A stretch of DNA of 64,000 nucleotides from Oscillospiraceae bacterium (GCA_009777635.1 WRLK01000001.1:62001-126000); one strand, 5' to 3'. Counted from the stretch's first letter, positions 16,911 through 26,275 are shown. Notes: generated by a model from the letters alone, not told the origin. Numbers and translations are program-made.

Positions 16911-18029
16911 ATGCTATACAAGGAAAACTGGGATGCCGCGAAAAACCGCTGGAATGCCTACTGGAAGCAAGCCAATACCGGGCGGCCTCTTCTCTGTCTT
17001 ATTGGGATAAAGCCGGACGCCGAGCGTCTTCCGGAGAAGATGCAGCCGGCAAACCTATATGAAAGGTACCGTGACGCCGGACAGATAGTGGCGCGTTATC
17101 GCCATTTTTGCGACAATCATGTATTTCTCGCGGACAGTTTTCCGAACCTAAGCGTTGATTTCGGACCCGGGTCCATCGCCGGCTACCTGGGCTCGGAAAT
17201 TGTGTTTCATGACGATACCGTTTGGTTCTCACATTGCGTGGAAGACTGGAAAGATTTCCCTGATTTGGTTTTCAACCCGGAAAACAAATGGTGGAAGGAA
17301 CACTACCGGCTAATCAAGGATGTGCGTGCGCTGGCCGGGGATGACTTCTATATCGGTATTCCTGACTTGATGGAGAATATCGACATTTTGGCGTCAATGC
17401 GTGGCGTGCAGGATATGATCTTCGACATGGTGGACGAGCCGGATGAGGTCGCCCGTCGCATCCGGCAGGTCAGCGACGCGTATTTCGAATACTACGACCG
17501 CTTTTATGACCTCGTCAAAAGCGGAAAAGATGGCGGCAGCTGTTACACCGTGTTCCAGATTTGGGGGAACGGGCGCACGGCAAAGCTCCAATGTGATTTC
17601 TCCGCGCTGATGTCTCCGCAAAACTTCCGCGAACTAATCCAGCAGCCGCTTCGTGAACAGGCGCGGCGGCTTGATAACGTACTCTATCATTTAGACGGCC
17701 CTGACGCTATTAAGCATACCGGGGCCTTGATGGAAATAAAGGAGATTGACGCCTTGCAATGGACCAGCGGCGACCACGGACCGGACGGCACGCTGGAAGA
17801 CTGGGACGTCATCTATGACCAGGTGCGAAGGGCGGGGAAATCCATATGGGTCAAGGTTTACAGCGGCGGATACGACGACTGGATACGGGGCGCCGAGCGG
17901 GTCGTGATGAAATACGGTTCAAGAGGGTTATTCTTCCACTTTCCAAGCATGCCCGAGGAGCAGGCGCGGCGGCTGCTGGAATACGCAGACCGGAATTGGA
18001 GTGATATTGAAGGCACATTCACGTGGTAA
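16911..18029 (+). CDS. URO-D-superfamily protein of unknown function
   Basis: A 372-residue protein resembling uroporphyrinogen decarboxylase and MtaA-type methyltransferases. URO-D-like segments are the WVKVYSGGYDDWI strand region and NVLYHLDGPDAIKH with LDALQW-type spacing (HLDGPD then IDALQWTSGDHG). It is longer than true HemE at its N terminus (KENWDAAKNRWNAYWKQ) and lacks a heme-gene context. The ATG follows GAAAGG. It sits alone behind a MITE and beside a sugar-sensing two-component pair, so a role in handling a sugar-derived or methylated compound is possible. No function is claimed. Confidence 0.75.
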   Translation: MLYKENWDAAKNRWNAYWKQANTGRPLLCLIGIKPDAERLPEKMQPANLYERYRDAGQIVARYRHFCDNHVFLADSFPNLSVDFGPGSIAGYLGSEIVFHDDTVWFSHCVEDWKDFPDLVFNPENKWWKEHYRLIKDVRALAGDDFYIGIPDLMENIDILASMRGVQDMIFDMVDEPDEVARRIRQVSDAYFEYYDRFYDLVKSGKDGGSCYTVFQIWGNGRTAKLQCDFSALMSPQNFRELIQQPLREQARRLDNVLYHLDGPDAIKHTGALMEIKEIDALQWTSGDHGPDGTLEDWDVIYDQVRRAGKSIWVKVYSGGYDDWIRGAERVVMKYGSRGLFFHFPSMPEEQARRLLEYADRNWSDIEGTFTW

Positions 18030-18038
18030 ATACAGCAA

Positions 18039-18797
18039 TCAATTTCGGCGCTCTCTGTATTCGGAGGGCGTTTTGTCTACGGTTTTGTGGAACACGCGGC
18101 TAAAATAAAATTGGTTGTCATATCCCACGCGTTCGCCGATTTCCTTGATGGTGAGGTTCGTGTTGTACAAAAGGTTTTTTGCCTCGGCAATGCGCAGCTC
18201 GGTTAAATATTTGACCGGCGTGCAATGCATATATTTTTTAAACAGCTTGGTGAGGTATGCGGAAGAAAACCCCAGTCTTTTGGCTAAATTCGAGATTTCA
18301 ACAGGTTCGGCGAATTTTTCTTTTAAATAAACGCATGCATATTCCACCGCCTGTTCCGCCGTTTGGCCTGAAAGCGTTTCATCCTCAATCAATCGATAAT
18401 AGTTTTCAAGCTTTAATTTAGCCCCGATCAGCGCGCTGTCAATTTTATCTATTGTGATCGGTTTTAAAAGATAGTCGATCGCGCCGCTGCGAAGCGCTTG
18501 CTGCGCAAATGAGAAATCGGCGTGCCCCGAAAGCATAATAACCGGGGTGTTCGGCCTGCGCTTTGAAGCTTCATGAAGAAATTCCAATCCGCTCATAAGC
18601 GGCATTACAATATCGCTTATGATGAGGTGGATATCGTTTTCCTCCATCATTTTGATTGCCTCAAGACCGTTGCCCGCCGTATAAGCTACAACAAACCCCA
18701 TATCCAGTTCGCTTATCATGCGCCTAAGCGAGCGTATGAGCATCGGCTCGTCTTCCACCAGTAAGATATTATAATGCGGGATTTTAAGATGCTTCAA
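18039..18797 (-). CDS. AraC-type response regulator (second)
   Basis: A 252-residue regulator paired with the kinase gene it overlaps. The receiver domain has LLVEDEP, the phospho-acceptor D62 in IISDIVMP and a conserved Lys in YLLKPI. The C-terminal AraC domain has YDNQFYFSRVFHKTVDKTPS. I chose TTG 18797 because GGGAGG precedes it at correct spacing, giving a 14-base overlap with the kinase stop and a receiver starting MKHLKIPHYNILLVED. It probably activates the divergent binding-protein operon, which has a -10 box but no good -35. Confidence 0.9.
   Translation of the reverse strand: MKHLKIPHYNILLVEDEPMLIRSLRRMISELDMGFVVAYTAGNGLEAIKMMEENDIHLIISDIVMPLMSGLEFLHEASKRRPNTPVIMLSGHADFSFAQQALRSGAIDYLLKPITIDKIDSALIGAKLKLENYYRLIEDETLSGQTAEQAVEYACVYLKEKFAEPVEISNLAKRLGFSSAYLTKLFKKYMHCTPVKYLTELRIAEAKNLLYNTNLTIKEIGERVGYDNQFYFSRVFHKTVDKTPSEYRERRN
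18049..18074 (+). terminator. Terminator of the URO-D-like gene
   Basis: CGCTCTC pairs with GGAGGGCG (one G:U), loop of 7, followed by TTTT, 20 bases past the stop codon. It lies inside the 3' end of the convergent regulator gene. Confidence 0.5.
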
Positions 18798-20610
18798 ACT
18801 TTCGCCTCCCAATTTGCACGAACGCGCCGCCGCCCTTTTGATTGCCAACGGCGAATATGGCGTCGTCTTTAAAAATCAGCCTGAGCCGGAGATACAGATT
18901 GATCAGCCCCATTCCCTGAAGCTCCAGGGAGGGCAGCACGCTTACCTTGTCAATTTCCTTAATTTTGTTGTTAAGCTGTTCGGTTGTCCCTTTAGAAAAC
19001 CCGCCGCCGTTATCTGAAACGGTAACGGTCCACATTGCGTCGGTTTCCTCACAGCAAACGGTTATCTCCCACGGCGGCATCACTGAAACCGTTGCATATT
19101 TTACGGCATTTTCCACCAGCGTCTGCACACACAGCTTCGGAATCATAATACCCAGCATGGCGTCGGGTATCTCGAACTGAAAGTTTAGCTTGTCCTCGTA
19201 GCGCAGCTTTACGCAATGCAGGTACAGCTCGGTATTTTCAAGCTCGATTTCCAGCCGGACAAGGCTTTCTTTGTTTGAGGATATATACCGCAAAATACCG
19301 GTCATGGCGGAACTCATTTCGATAATGCCGTCATTCATACCCGCTTCCGCCATTGCCTGAATGGTTGCAAGCGAGTTATAAAGGAAATGCGGATTCATTT
19401 GAGATTGCAGCGCAAGCATTTGAGCTTGCGCCTCCTGCTGCTGTAAAAGAAGTATATTATCCATTGAAGTTTTGATCTTGCGCTGAAACAAATTAATGCT
19501 TTTGTTCAAGTCCTCAATTTCCAAAACGTTAGATGCATCCGACTTCAAGTCCTGAAATGAGAGGGTGTCAAAATCAATTTGCGACAGATGCGCGTGAATG
19601 GTATTGAACGGAACAGCCAAACGCCGGGCCAACTGCTTGGCTGTCAGATAGCACGCAAATATCAGCACCGCAATCAACAGCAGCATAAAGACGGCCGCTT
19701 GCAAAACGGGCGTATAAAACGTCGTGCTGTCTATAACCGCCACAGAAAGAAAATCGGAATACGGCAATCTTTCATAGCTGACATATTCGTTATTTCCGCT
19801 TGCTGTGTTTTTAAGCGTAACGATTGATGCATTGCCGGGATACGCGCCAAAATAATCCTGCAAGGAAGCGGCCTTTGCCGGATAAATCAAGACGCCCTGA
19901 CGGTCATAGATATAGAAATCGGGACGATACATGCTTTCGTTGATGATGGCCTGCCTGAATACAACGTCATAATACTGGATTACCTCTATTGCGCCGTCCA
20001 TTTTATTGTACTGGTCAAAATACATGCGGCAAAGAGAAGTATACCGCCGGTTGTCCCATGTTTTGGCCGCGTTTGACAAGAACCCGCTCTCGTACGGCGG
20101 TGTAATATGGCGGGCTCCCTCTAACGAAAGGGTATCCGCATACCACGGCGTTTCGCTTAAGTTTCCGTTGATATGCCCGTTGTGCCAGCCGGTTCCAAAT
20201 CCGCCGTGGTCCATATTGTACAGGTTTACCTGCCTGACGTCCCCGGTGACGCCGATGATTGCAAACAAAAGGTCGTGCAGTACCCTTGCGTTATTGATGC
20301 GCACGTTTGTATCAAAGGGCGTGGGGTTGCTTTCCTGTAAATGGGTGGAATAAGAGGAAAAGGATTCTTTTAAAAGATTGGAATATAACGCGCTTAACGC
20401 AACGGTATCCATTTGTTTAATCTGGCTGTCAACGCTCTGCGCGACAGTCAGGTTCGCCTGTTGTATACTGGCGCGGATACTTTGGTTTAAAGCGGAAAAA
20501 TGATAAACAAATAACAGCGCAAGAACAAACAGCGTCACAACTGCCATGGCGCCCATGTAGCTGCGGAACAGAAAATTTTGCAGATGTATTTTTTCTTTCT
20601 TATATTGCAT
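18784..20610 (-). CDS. Sensor histidine kinase, YesM type (second)
   Basis: A 608-residue membrane kinase: membrane segment near residues 15-40, a large extracellular sensor of roughly 270 residues, a second membrane segment (AAVFMLLLIAVLIFACYL), a HAMP-like linker, a His_kinase domain with SQMNPHFLYNSLATI (His about residue 408) and a HATPase domain with TLVENAVKYAT and DNGGGF. ATG 20610 has CAGGAGAT at good spacing; an upstream in-frame start at 20679 lacks this. It is divergent from the module C binding protein. It is paralogous in layout to the kinase at 1672 but has a different sensor region. Confidence 0.92.
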   Translation of the reverse strand: MQYKKEKIHLQNFLFRSYMGAMAVVTLFVLALLFVYHFSALNQSIRASIQQANLTVAQSVDSQIKQMDTVALSALYSNLLKESFSSYSTHLQESNPTPFDTNVRINNARVLHDLLFAIIGVTGDVRQVNLYNMDHGGFGTGWHNGHINGNLSETPWYADTLSLEGARHITPPYESGFLSNAAKTWDNRRYTSLCRMYFDQYNKMDGAIEVIQYYDVVFRQAIINESMYRPDFYIYDRQGVLIYPAKAASLQDYFGAYPGNASIVTLKNTASGNNEYVSYERLPYSDFLSVAVIDSTTFYTPVLQAAVFMLLLIAVLIFACYLTAKQLARRLAVPFNTIHAHLSQIDFDTLSFQDLKSDASNVLEIEDLNKSINLFQRKIKTSMDNILLLQQQEAQAQMLALQSQMNPHFLYNSLATIQAMAEAGMNDGIIEMSSAMTGILRYISSNKESLVRLEIELENTELYLHCVKLRYEDKLNFQFEIPDAMLGIMIPKLCVQTLVENAVKYATVSVMPPWEITVCCEETDAMWTVTVSDNGGGFSKGTTEQLNNKIKEIDKVSVLPSLELQGMGLINLYLRLRLIFKDDAIFAVGNQKGGGAFVQIGRRKFEAS

Positions 20611-20747
20611 GGCCGCATCTCCTGAAAAGCATATTGCGCAAAGGTTAAAAAAGTGCAAAAATAACATTTTTTGATGCATGGATTAATAAATTTCTGTTGG
20701 ATATAATGTAATAAAATCAAAAGATTTTAGATTAGGAGGATTATAAT

Positions 20748-22100
20748 ATGAAAAGCTATATTTTATCTCTTTTACTGAGCGCGGTGATGTTGGCGTCCTT
20801 GTTTTTGACAGGCTGTACAAGCGGCGGCGCTCCGGAGGCCCCCGCAAATCCTGACGCACAGGATACGCAAAGCGCCACGGATTCCGCAAGCTCTACAGGA
20901 GAAACCATCACCATTATGGCCAGCCAGGATTGGGTGAAAGATCCCGAAATGGAGCTGGCGAAAAAATTTACCGAGGAAACGAAAATTGCGGTGGATTACC
21001 AAATCATCCCTTCCGATCAGTATCCGAACCTGCTGATGACCCGCCTGAACTCCGGCGAATGCGCCGATATTTTTATGCACCAGTCCGGCAAGTTCGACAT
21101 TGTGTCGCTGCTTCAAATCGAGAAAAACGGCGTCGATTTAAGCGGTGAGGAATGGGTATCGCGCTTTGAGGATGCGGTAAAGCAACAGGTATCCGCGAAC
21201 GGGAAAGTCTACGGTATTACCATTTGGGATCAATCCGACAGTTATGCATACATATACAACAAGAATCTTTTTGCGCAGTATAACCTTAGCCCGCCCGAAA
21301 ACTATGAAGAATTCAAAGCCGTCTGCCAAACCCTTCTGGATAACGGCATAACCCCCGTTTACGAATGCGTTGCCAGCGGCTGGCACCATCAGCTCAACTT
21401 TTTCGACGTCTCGGCAGCATACGACGCCACAGACGACAATCTGGTAGACAAGCTCAACAACAATTCCACCACGTTCGCGGACAACGAAATCTTTAAAGCA
21501 CTCCTTGACCAGATGAAGGAAGTCGTCGACGCGGGTTATTGGGGCGAGTATTACATGTCCAACGTGTATGAGGACCTGGCGGCTGAAATGGCGTCCGGCG
21601 AGTATGCAATGGCGGTAAACATGATGGGGCGTATAGGAGACATACTGGCAATTAATCCCTCGCTCGGCGAAACCGACTTCGGTATTTTCCCCGCGCCATA
21701 TCTCAATAACCAGATCATTGCGGAAACCCCCTGCGGACCCAGCAAGTTTATTTATTCCGGCAGCCAAAACCAGGAATTGGCAAAGCAGTATATTGCGTTC
21801 CTTGCAAGCCCTGAAAACCTGCAATTCATGATTGACAACGAAACTTCTTTTAACAGCGTGCCGTTCTCGGGCCTTAACACAACTCACTCCGACGAGGTCA
21901 AGAGGGCTATTCAAGCTTATAAAACCGGCAAATCCACAGTATACCAAAACGCTGTTATCTATTTAAACCCGCAATGGATGGAAATCGGCACCGACATCAC
22001 GTCTATGCTCATGGGACAAATTACCTCCGCCGATGTGGCTGCGTCCATCGACCAACGCAGGGCCGACCAGGCCTCCGCCGCGGGAGATGACAACTGGTAA
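20748..22100 (+). CDS. Family-1 extracellular sugar-binding lipoprotein
   Basis: Substrate-capture lipoprotein of 450 residues for the MalFG-type permeases downstream. The signal peptide ends in lipobox LTGC and is followed by a short low-complexity linker. The MalE-like fold includes IIPSDQYPNLLMTRLNSG and GKVYGITIWDQSDSYAYIYN. It starts at ATG 20748 after TTAGGAGG. The promoter region has TATAAT (20702-20707) but nothing like a -35 box at the right distance, which fits activation by the divergent AraC-type regulator. The adjacent GH31 enzyme suggests an alpha-linked oligosaccharide ligand. Confidence 0.92.
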   Translation: MKSYILSLLLSAVMLASLFLTGCTSGGAPEAPANPDAQDTQSATDSASSTGETITIMASQDWVKDPEMELAKKFTEETKIAVDYQIIPSDQYPNLLMTRLNSGECADIFMHQSGKFDIVSLLQIEKNGVDLSGEEWVSRFEDAVKQQVSANGKVYGITIWDQSDSYAYIYNKNLFAQYNLSPPENYEEFKAVCQTLLDNGITPVYECVASGWHHQLNFFDVSAAYDATDDNLVDKLNNNSTTFADNEIFKALLDQMKEVVDAGYWGEYYMSNVYEDLAAEMASGEYAMAVNMMGRIGDILAINPSLGETDFGIFPAPYLNNQIIAETPCGPSKFIYSGSQNQELAKQYIAFLASPENLQFMIDNETSFNSVPFSGLNTTHSDEVKRAIQAYKTGKSTVYQNAVIYLNPQWMEIGTDITSMLMGQITSADVAASIDQRRADQASAAGDDNW

Positions 22101-22127
22101 CCGTTTAACCACGTCATCTGCGCAGGA

Positions 22128-22156
22128 ATAAGCGCCGGCGCTCGTCCGGCGCTTAT
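22128..22156 (+). terminator. Intercistronic hairpin after the binding-protein gene
   Basis: A perfect 11-bp stem (ATAAGCGCCGG with CCGGCGCTTAT), 7-base loop, followed by GTTTTT. It stands 27 bases past the stop and 26 bases before the first permease. It resembles a leaky terminator or stability element, as after the other two binding-protein genes. Confidence 0.7.
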
Positions 22157-22182
22157 GTTTTTGAAAAAGAAAGGAGCTTACG

Positions 22183-23061
22183 GTGGATAAGAAAAAAATA
22201 TACCCTTGGTATCTTGCGGCGGGAGCATTTGCGTTTTACACAGTGCTGTATCTTTTGCCCAGTATCATCGGCATAGGATACTCCTTTACCGATTGGTCAA
22301 GCTATTCAGATCAAGTAAATTTTATCGGCCTTGACAATTTTAAGGAAATCTTTTCGGCGGACCGGAATTATCTTGATTACATACGCAACACGTTTTGGTT
22401 TACCGCCGCCACCACCATCGGCAAAACGGGGCTGGCGCTTTTGCTTGCCCTGCTGTTAAGCCAAAACGTAAAGGGCATGAATTTTCACAGGTCGGTTATG
22501 TATCTGCCGTCGGTACTGTCCATTCTGATTGTAAGCCTTGTCTTCACATCCATTCTCAACCCTAAAAACGGGATTCTCAACGAGTTTTTCCGGGCAATCG
22601 GCCTGCCTTTTCTTGCGAAGAACTGGCTGACCGACCCGAACCTTGCCATGTGGTCGGTCATTGGCGTGGACGTCTGGCGGGGCATGGGCTATATCATGAC
22701 CATATTAATTGTGGGGATTCTCTCTATCTCCCCTACTTATTACGAGGCGGCGGCAATCGACGGGGTGAACGGATGGCAGAAATTCCGTTATATCACATAT
22801 CCCCTTTTAAAGCCGACGCTTGCCGTGACGATTGTACTCAACGTGCTGTACGGTTTAAAGGTCTTCGACATTGTTTTCGCCTTAACAAACGGCGGGCCCG
22901 GACGCGCAACGGAAGTGATGTATACCGGTGTGTTCAAAGAGTTTTCGCTGGGACGCTACGGGGTAGGCACGGCCCTTAGCACGGTCATGTTTGTGATCAT
23001 GGTAATGACCGGACTGTTTATGATAAAAATCCTGACGGGAAACGAGGTGCAGGAGCAGTGA
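22183..23061 (+). CDS. Sugar ABC transporter permease, MalF/UgpA type
   Basis: Membrane subunit of 292 residues with six predicted membrane segments, opening near YPWYLAAGAFAFYTVLYLLP. The EAA loop that docks the ATPase reads YYEAAAIDGVNGWQKFRYIT followed by YPLLKPT. GTG 22183 follows AAAGGAG. The matching second permease overlaps its stop. No ATP-binding subunit is encoded in the operon; such CUT1 transporters in Bacillota commonly share one MsmX-like ATPase encoded elsewhere. Confidence 0.93.
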   Translation: MDKKKIYPWYLAAGAFAFYTVLYLLPSIIGIGYSFTDWSSYSDQVNFIGLDNFKEIFSADRNYLDYIRNTFWFTAATTIGKTGLALLLALLLSQNVKGMNFHRSVMYLPSVLSILIVSLVFTSILNPKNGILNEFFRAIGLPFLAKNWLTDPNLAMWSVIGVDVWRGMGYIMTILIVGILSISPTYYEAAAIDGVNGWQKFRYITYPLLKPTLAVTIVLNVLYGLKVFDIVFALTNGGPGRATEVMYTGVFKEFSLGRYGVGTALSTVMFVIMVMTGLFMIKILTGNEVQEQ

Positions 23062-23885
23062 ATATAAAAAGGATTCCCCCATTTGTTCTCTTCAAGAACA
23101 TAGTCGCATGGCTATTGAGCATCATCATGCTTGTACCTCTTGCACTGATTGTTATGACCGCTTTTAAAAGCGGTCAGGACGCCGTCACGCTTTCGTTTGC
23201 CCTGCCAAAACAATGGGATGTTTCAAACCTTACGACGGTCATTGAAAGGGGCCGGTTATACAGGGGGTTTTTAAACAGCTTTTTGTACGCGGGCGCAGGC
23301 ACGGTGATGACCGTAATGCTCGCTTCCATGGCGTCTTATATGTTTTCACGCCGGCGTACAAGGGGCTCCCAGATCCTTTACTTTTTTTTGGTATTGGGCA
23401 TTGTATTGCCGACAAACTATGTCGCTCTTATGAAAGTCATGCAGGTACTGCATCTCATCAACCAGCGGATTGGAATCATATTCCTATATACCGCTACCCA
23501 AATACCCTTTATGGTATTCTTGATTTACGGGTTTGTGTCGCGTATTCCAATATCGCTGGACGAGGCGGCGGTAATGGATGGCTGCGGTCCCCTGCGCCTG
23601 TTTTTCTCGGTGATATTCCCGCTTTTAAAGCCGGTCTTTATTTCGGCGGGAGTGCTTTGCTTCTTAAATATGTGGAATGAGTTCATCCTTCCCTTATATT
23701 TTTTAAACGCGACAGATAAATGGCCCATGACCCTTGCCGTATACAATTTTTTCGGGCAGTTCGGCCGACAGTGGAATTTAATATGCGCCAACGTTTTGCT
23801 GACGATCCTTCCGGTTATCATCGTATACTTGCTATGCCAGAAGCATATTGTCGGCGGTTTGACGGCGGGCGCGGTAAAGGGATAG
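23058..23885 (+). CDS. Sugar ABC transporter permease, MalG/UgpE type
   Basis: Partner permease of 275 residues with about six membrane segments. Its EAA loop reads SLDEAAVMDGCGPLRLFFSV followed by IFPLLKP. The GTG start forms a GTGA overlap with the preceding stop, with AGGAG just upstream. It is followed immediately by the GH31 gene, so uptake and breakdown of the same glycan are likely coupled. Confidence 0.93.
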   Translation: MNIKRIPPFVLFKNIVAWLLSIIMLVPLALIVMTAFKSGQDAVTLSFALPKQWDVSNLTTVIERGRLYRGFLNSFLYAGAGTVMTVMLASMASYMFSRRRTRGSQILYFFLVLGIVLPTNYVALMKVMQVLHLINQRIGIIFLYTATQIPFMVFLIYGFVSRIPISLDEAAVMDGCGPLRLFFSVIFPLLKPVFISAGVLCFLNMWNEFILPLYFLNATDKWPMTLAVYNFFGQFGRQWNLICANVLLTILPVIIVYLLCQKHIVGGLTAGAVKG

Positions 23886-23894
23886 GTGCGTGAT

Positions 23895-26252
23895 ATGAAG
23901 CTTAAAACAAACGGCATTGACGCGGCTTTCAGCCAGCTAAAATCCAATATCCTGCGCTGTGTCTTTACGAAGGGCGGCGCCCCGGATTTTGTCTCGTATA
24001 TGATACAGGATGAAGCGCTTAAAAAGCAACATGAGCCGGAAGCGTTCACAATCAGGCGAAACGGCGATGGGCTTCTCATATGCTGTGAAAGCGGCAATCC
24101 GCTTTTGGAGATCGCAAAGTGTTCACTAAAGCCTGTCGACGTCATCCGGTACACAACAGGCGGGGAAAAGCCGTTGATCAAAACGGTAAAAACGGTAGAC
24201 GGCCAACGCACCGAAATTCAAAACCTGCTGCCGCACAAGGAACGCGAGGCATTTCAAGGGGTACTTGAGCTCAACCTAAAGCAAAATGAGGCAATCTACG
24301 GTTTTGGCCAAGACGAAGAGGGCGGCTATAACCGCCGCGGCGGCAAGCTGTATTTATACCAGCACAACATGCGCATCCCCATGCCCTGCATGTATTCCGG
24401 CCGTGGGTACGGCATCCTGTTCGACTGTGCTTCTTTAATGGTTTTTGACGATACCGGGAGCGCCACGAAAATCCTGTTCGATACTGTCAGCCGGCTGGAT
24501 TTCTATCTGGTGAAGGGGGGCGTTTCGGACTTTGTCGCGGCTTACCGTTTTCTTACCGGAAAGGCATCGCTGCTGCCAAAATGGGCTTTTGGGTATGTGC
24601 AATCCCGCGAAACTTACAAAACCGGCGACGAATTGGTATCCATTGCCCGCCGCCACAGGGATTTGGGGATTCCCATCGACTGTGTGGTCCAGGATTGGAA
24701 AACATGGAAGGGCGACGACTGGGGTCAAAAAACAGTAGACAAAGAGCGTTACCCTGACCTGAAAGACACAATTGAGCAGCTGCACAGGCTGAATGTACAC
24801 ACAATGGTGTCCGTATGGCCCAACATGGCGGAAGGCTGCGCAAACCACAGGGAGTTCGCCGACGCGGATTTGCTCCTTGGCGATTATTCCACATACGATG
24901 CTTTTTCAGAAGACGCGCGCGAAATGTATTGGAAACAAGCCGAAAAAGAACTCTTTTCCAAAGGCTTTGACGCTTGGTGGTGCGATTCTACCGAACCGTT
25001 TACCGCCCCCGACTGGTGTGGAGAAAAGCTTTTGCCCGAAGAAGAAAGATATGCGCTTGTCGGCAATGAGCATAAAAAATATCTCGACCCTGCGTTTGCG
25101 AATTTTTATGCGGTCATGCACGCAAAAGGGATGTATGAAAATCAACGGAAAGCGGCGCCCGGTAAACGAATGCTGAATTTGACGCGTTCCGGTTACGCCG
25201 GTATACAGCAATACGGCGCGGTGTTGTGGGCGGGAGATACCTCCGCGAGCTGGCGTTCGCTTAAAGCCGAGATCGCAAAGGGTTTAAGCATGAGCATAAG
25301 CGGTATTCCTTACTGGACCGTAGACATTGGTGCGTTTTTTACCGGAGGAACCGTCTGCTGGCGAAAATGGAAACAGGATGAAAACGCGTCCCCCGTGTGG
25401 TTTTGGAACGGTGATTACGATGACGGCGTGAACAACCCGGGCTACCGGGAGTTATATATACGCTGGCTGCAATTCGGTTGTTTTCTGCCCATGTTCCGCT
25501 CGCACGGAACCGATACTCCGAGAGAAATATGGAATTTTGGAAAAGAAGGCGGGTTCTTTTACGACATCATAGCGAACACAATACGCCTAAGGTACAGTCT
25601 TCTGCCATACATCTATTCCGTTGCGGCAAACGCCGCCGAGGGCGACGGCACAATGATCAACAGCCTGTTAGCCGATTATCCCAACGACGCGATAGCCGCG
25701 GTGCTCGACGATGAATTCCTGTTTGGACATTCACTGCTCGTTTGCCCTGTTACAGAGCCAATGTATTACGACAAGACCGGCGCGGGTATCCAAAAGCCAA
25801 CGGTAAAGACTTGTTACCTGCCAACAGGCGCGGACTGGTATGATTTTTGGTCTGGCATAAAATACGAAGGCGGGCAATCTGTCACGGTTGATGCCGGGCT
25901 TAACCATATCCCGTTATTTGTAAAAGCCGGCAGCATAATCCCTATGCAAAACGAGGCCGGACACGCGCTTCAAACCCCCGGCGAAATCAATATCCGCATA
26001 TATCCGGGCGCCGACGGCGAGTTTACCTTATACGACGACGACGGGCTTACCTACGATTATGAAAAGGGAATTTTCGAAACGATTCTTTTCTCATGGAACG
26101 ATAGGCAAAACAAATTAACAATCAGTAAAACCACAAAATTAAGGAATCGGGCGATCCGATTTAAAATCCAATGCGGCGAATTAGATAAAGAAATCATCTT
26201 CGATGGCGGCGATATTGAAATTCTTGTGAAGCGTCGTTCATACAGTTCATAA
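23895..26252 (+). CDS. GH31 family glycosidase (alpha-glucosidase/alpha-xylosidase-like)
   Basis: Retaining alpha-glycosidase of 785 residues. An N-terminal beta-sandwich (IYGFGQDEEGGYNRRGG is the usual GH31 substrate-entry segment) leads to a TIM barrel with nucleophile D364 in DAWWCDSTEP and acid/base D448 in WAGDTSASW, and a C-terminal sandwich (IPLFVKAGSIIPM, FTLYDDDGLTYDYEKG). No signal peptide is seen, so it should act in the cytoplasm on imported oligosaccharide. I chose ATG 23895 with AGGTG upstream; GTG 23886 is possible. Substrate choice (maltose, isomaltose or xylosyl units) cannot be settled. The stop codon lies within an 11-bp match to the MITE end. Confidence 0.92.
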   Translation: MKLKTNGIDAAFSQLKSNILRCVFTKGGAPDFVSYMIQDEALKKQHEPEAFTIRRNGDGLLICCESGNPLLEIAKCSLKPVDVIRYTTGGEKPLIKTVKTVDGQRTEIQNLLPHKEREAFQGVLELNLKQNEAIYGFGQDEEGGYNRRGGKLYLYQHNMRIPMPCMYSGRGYGILFDCASLMVFDDTGSATKILFDTVSRLDFYLVKGGVSDFVAAYRFLTGKASLLPKWAFGYVQSRETYKTGDELVSIARRHRDLGIPIDCVVQDWKTWKGDDWGQKTVDKERYPDLKDTIEQLHRLNVHTMVSVWPNMAEGCANHREFADADLLLGDYSTYDAFSEDAREMYWKQAEKELFSKGFDAWWCDSTEPFTAPDWCGEKLLPEEERYALVGNEHKKYLDPAFANFYAVMHAKGMYENQRKAAPGKRMLNLTRSGYAGIQQYGAVLWAGDTSASWRSLKAEIAKGLSMSISGIPYWTVDIGAFFTGGTVCWRKWKQDENASPVWFWNGDYDDGVNNPGYRELYIRWLQFGCFLPMFRSHGTDTPREIWNFGKEGGFFYDIIANTIRLRYSLLPYIYSVAANAAEGDGTMINSLLADYPNDAIAAVLDDEFLFGHSLLVCPVTEPMYYDKTGAGIQKPTVKTCYLPTGADWYDFWSGIKYEGGQSVTVDAGLNHIPLFVKAGSIIPMQNEAGHALQTPGEINIRIYPGADGEFTLYDDDGLTYDYEKGIFETILFSWNDRQNKLTISKTTKLRNRAIRFKIQCGELDKEIIFDGGDIEILVKRRSYSS

Positions 26253-26261
26253 CACGCCCTA
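26251..26261 (+). repeat. 11-bp match to the MITE right end
   Basis: AACACGCCCTA is identical to the outer 11 bases of the right terminal repeat of the element at 16725-16889 and has the same orientation. Its first two bases complete the TAA stop of the GH31 gene. It may be a solo end left by a lost or rearranged copy, or a chance match (about one in thirty in a window of this size). Confidence 0.35.
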
Positions 26262-26275
26262 GACAGCATATCCTT

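Noticed and set aside
21138-21947. Long antisense frame within the module C binding protein
   Set aside because: Low-complexity, non-family product opposite a confident coding sequence with a signal peptide and ribosome binding site.
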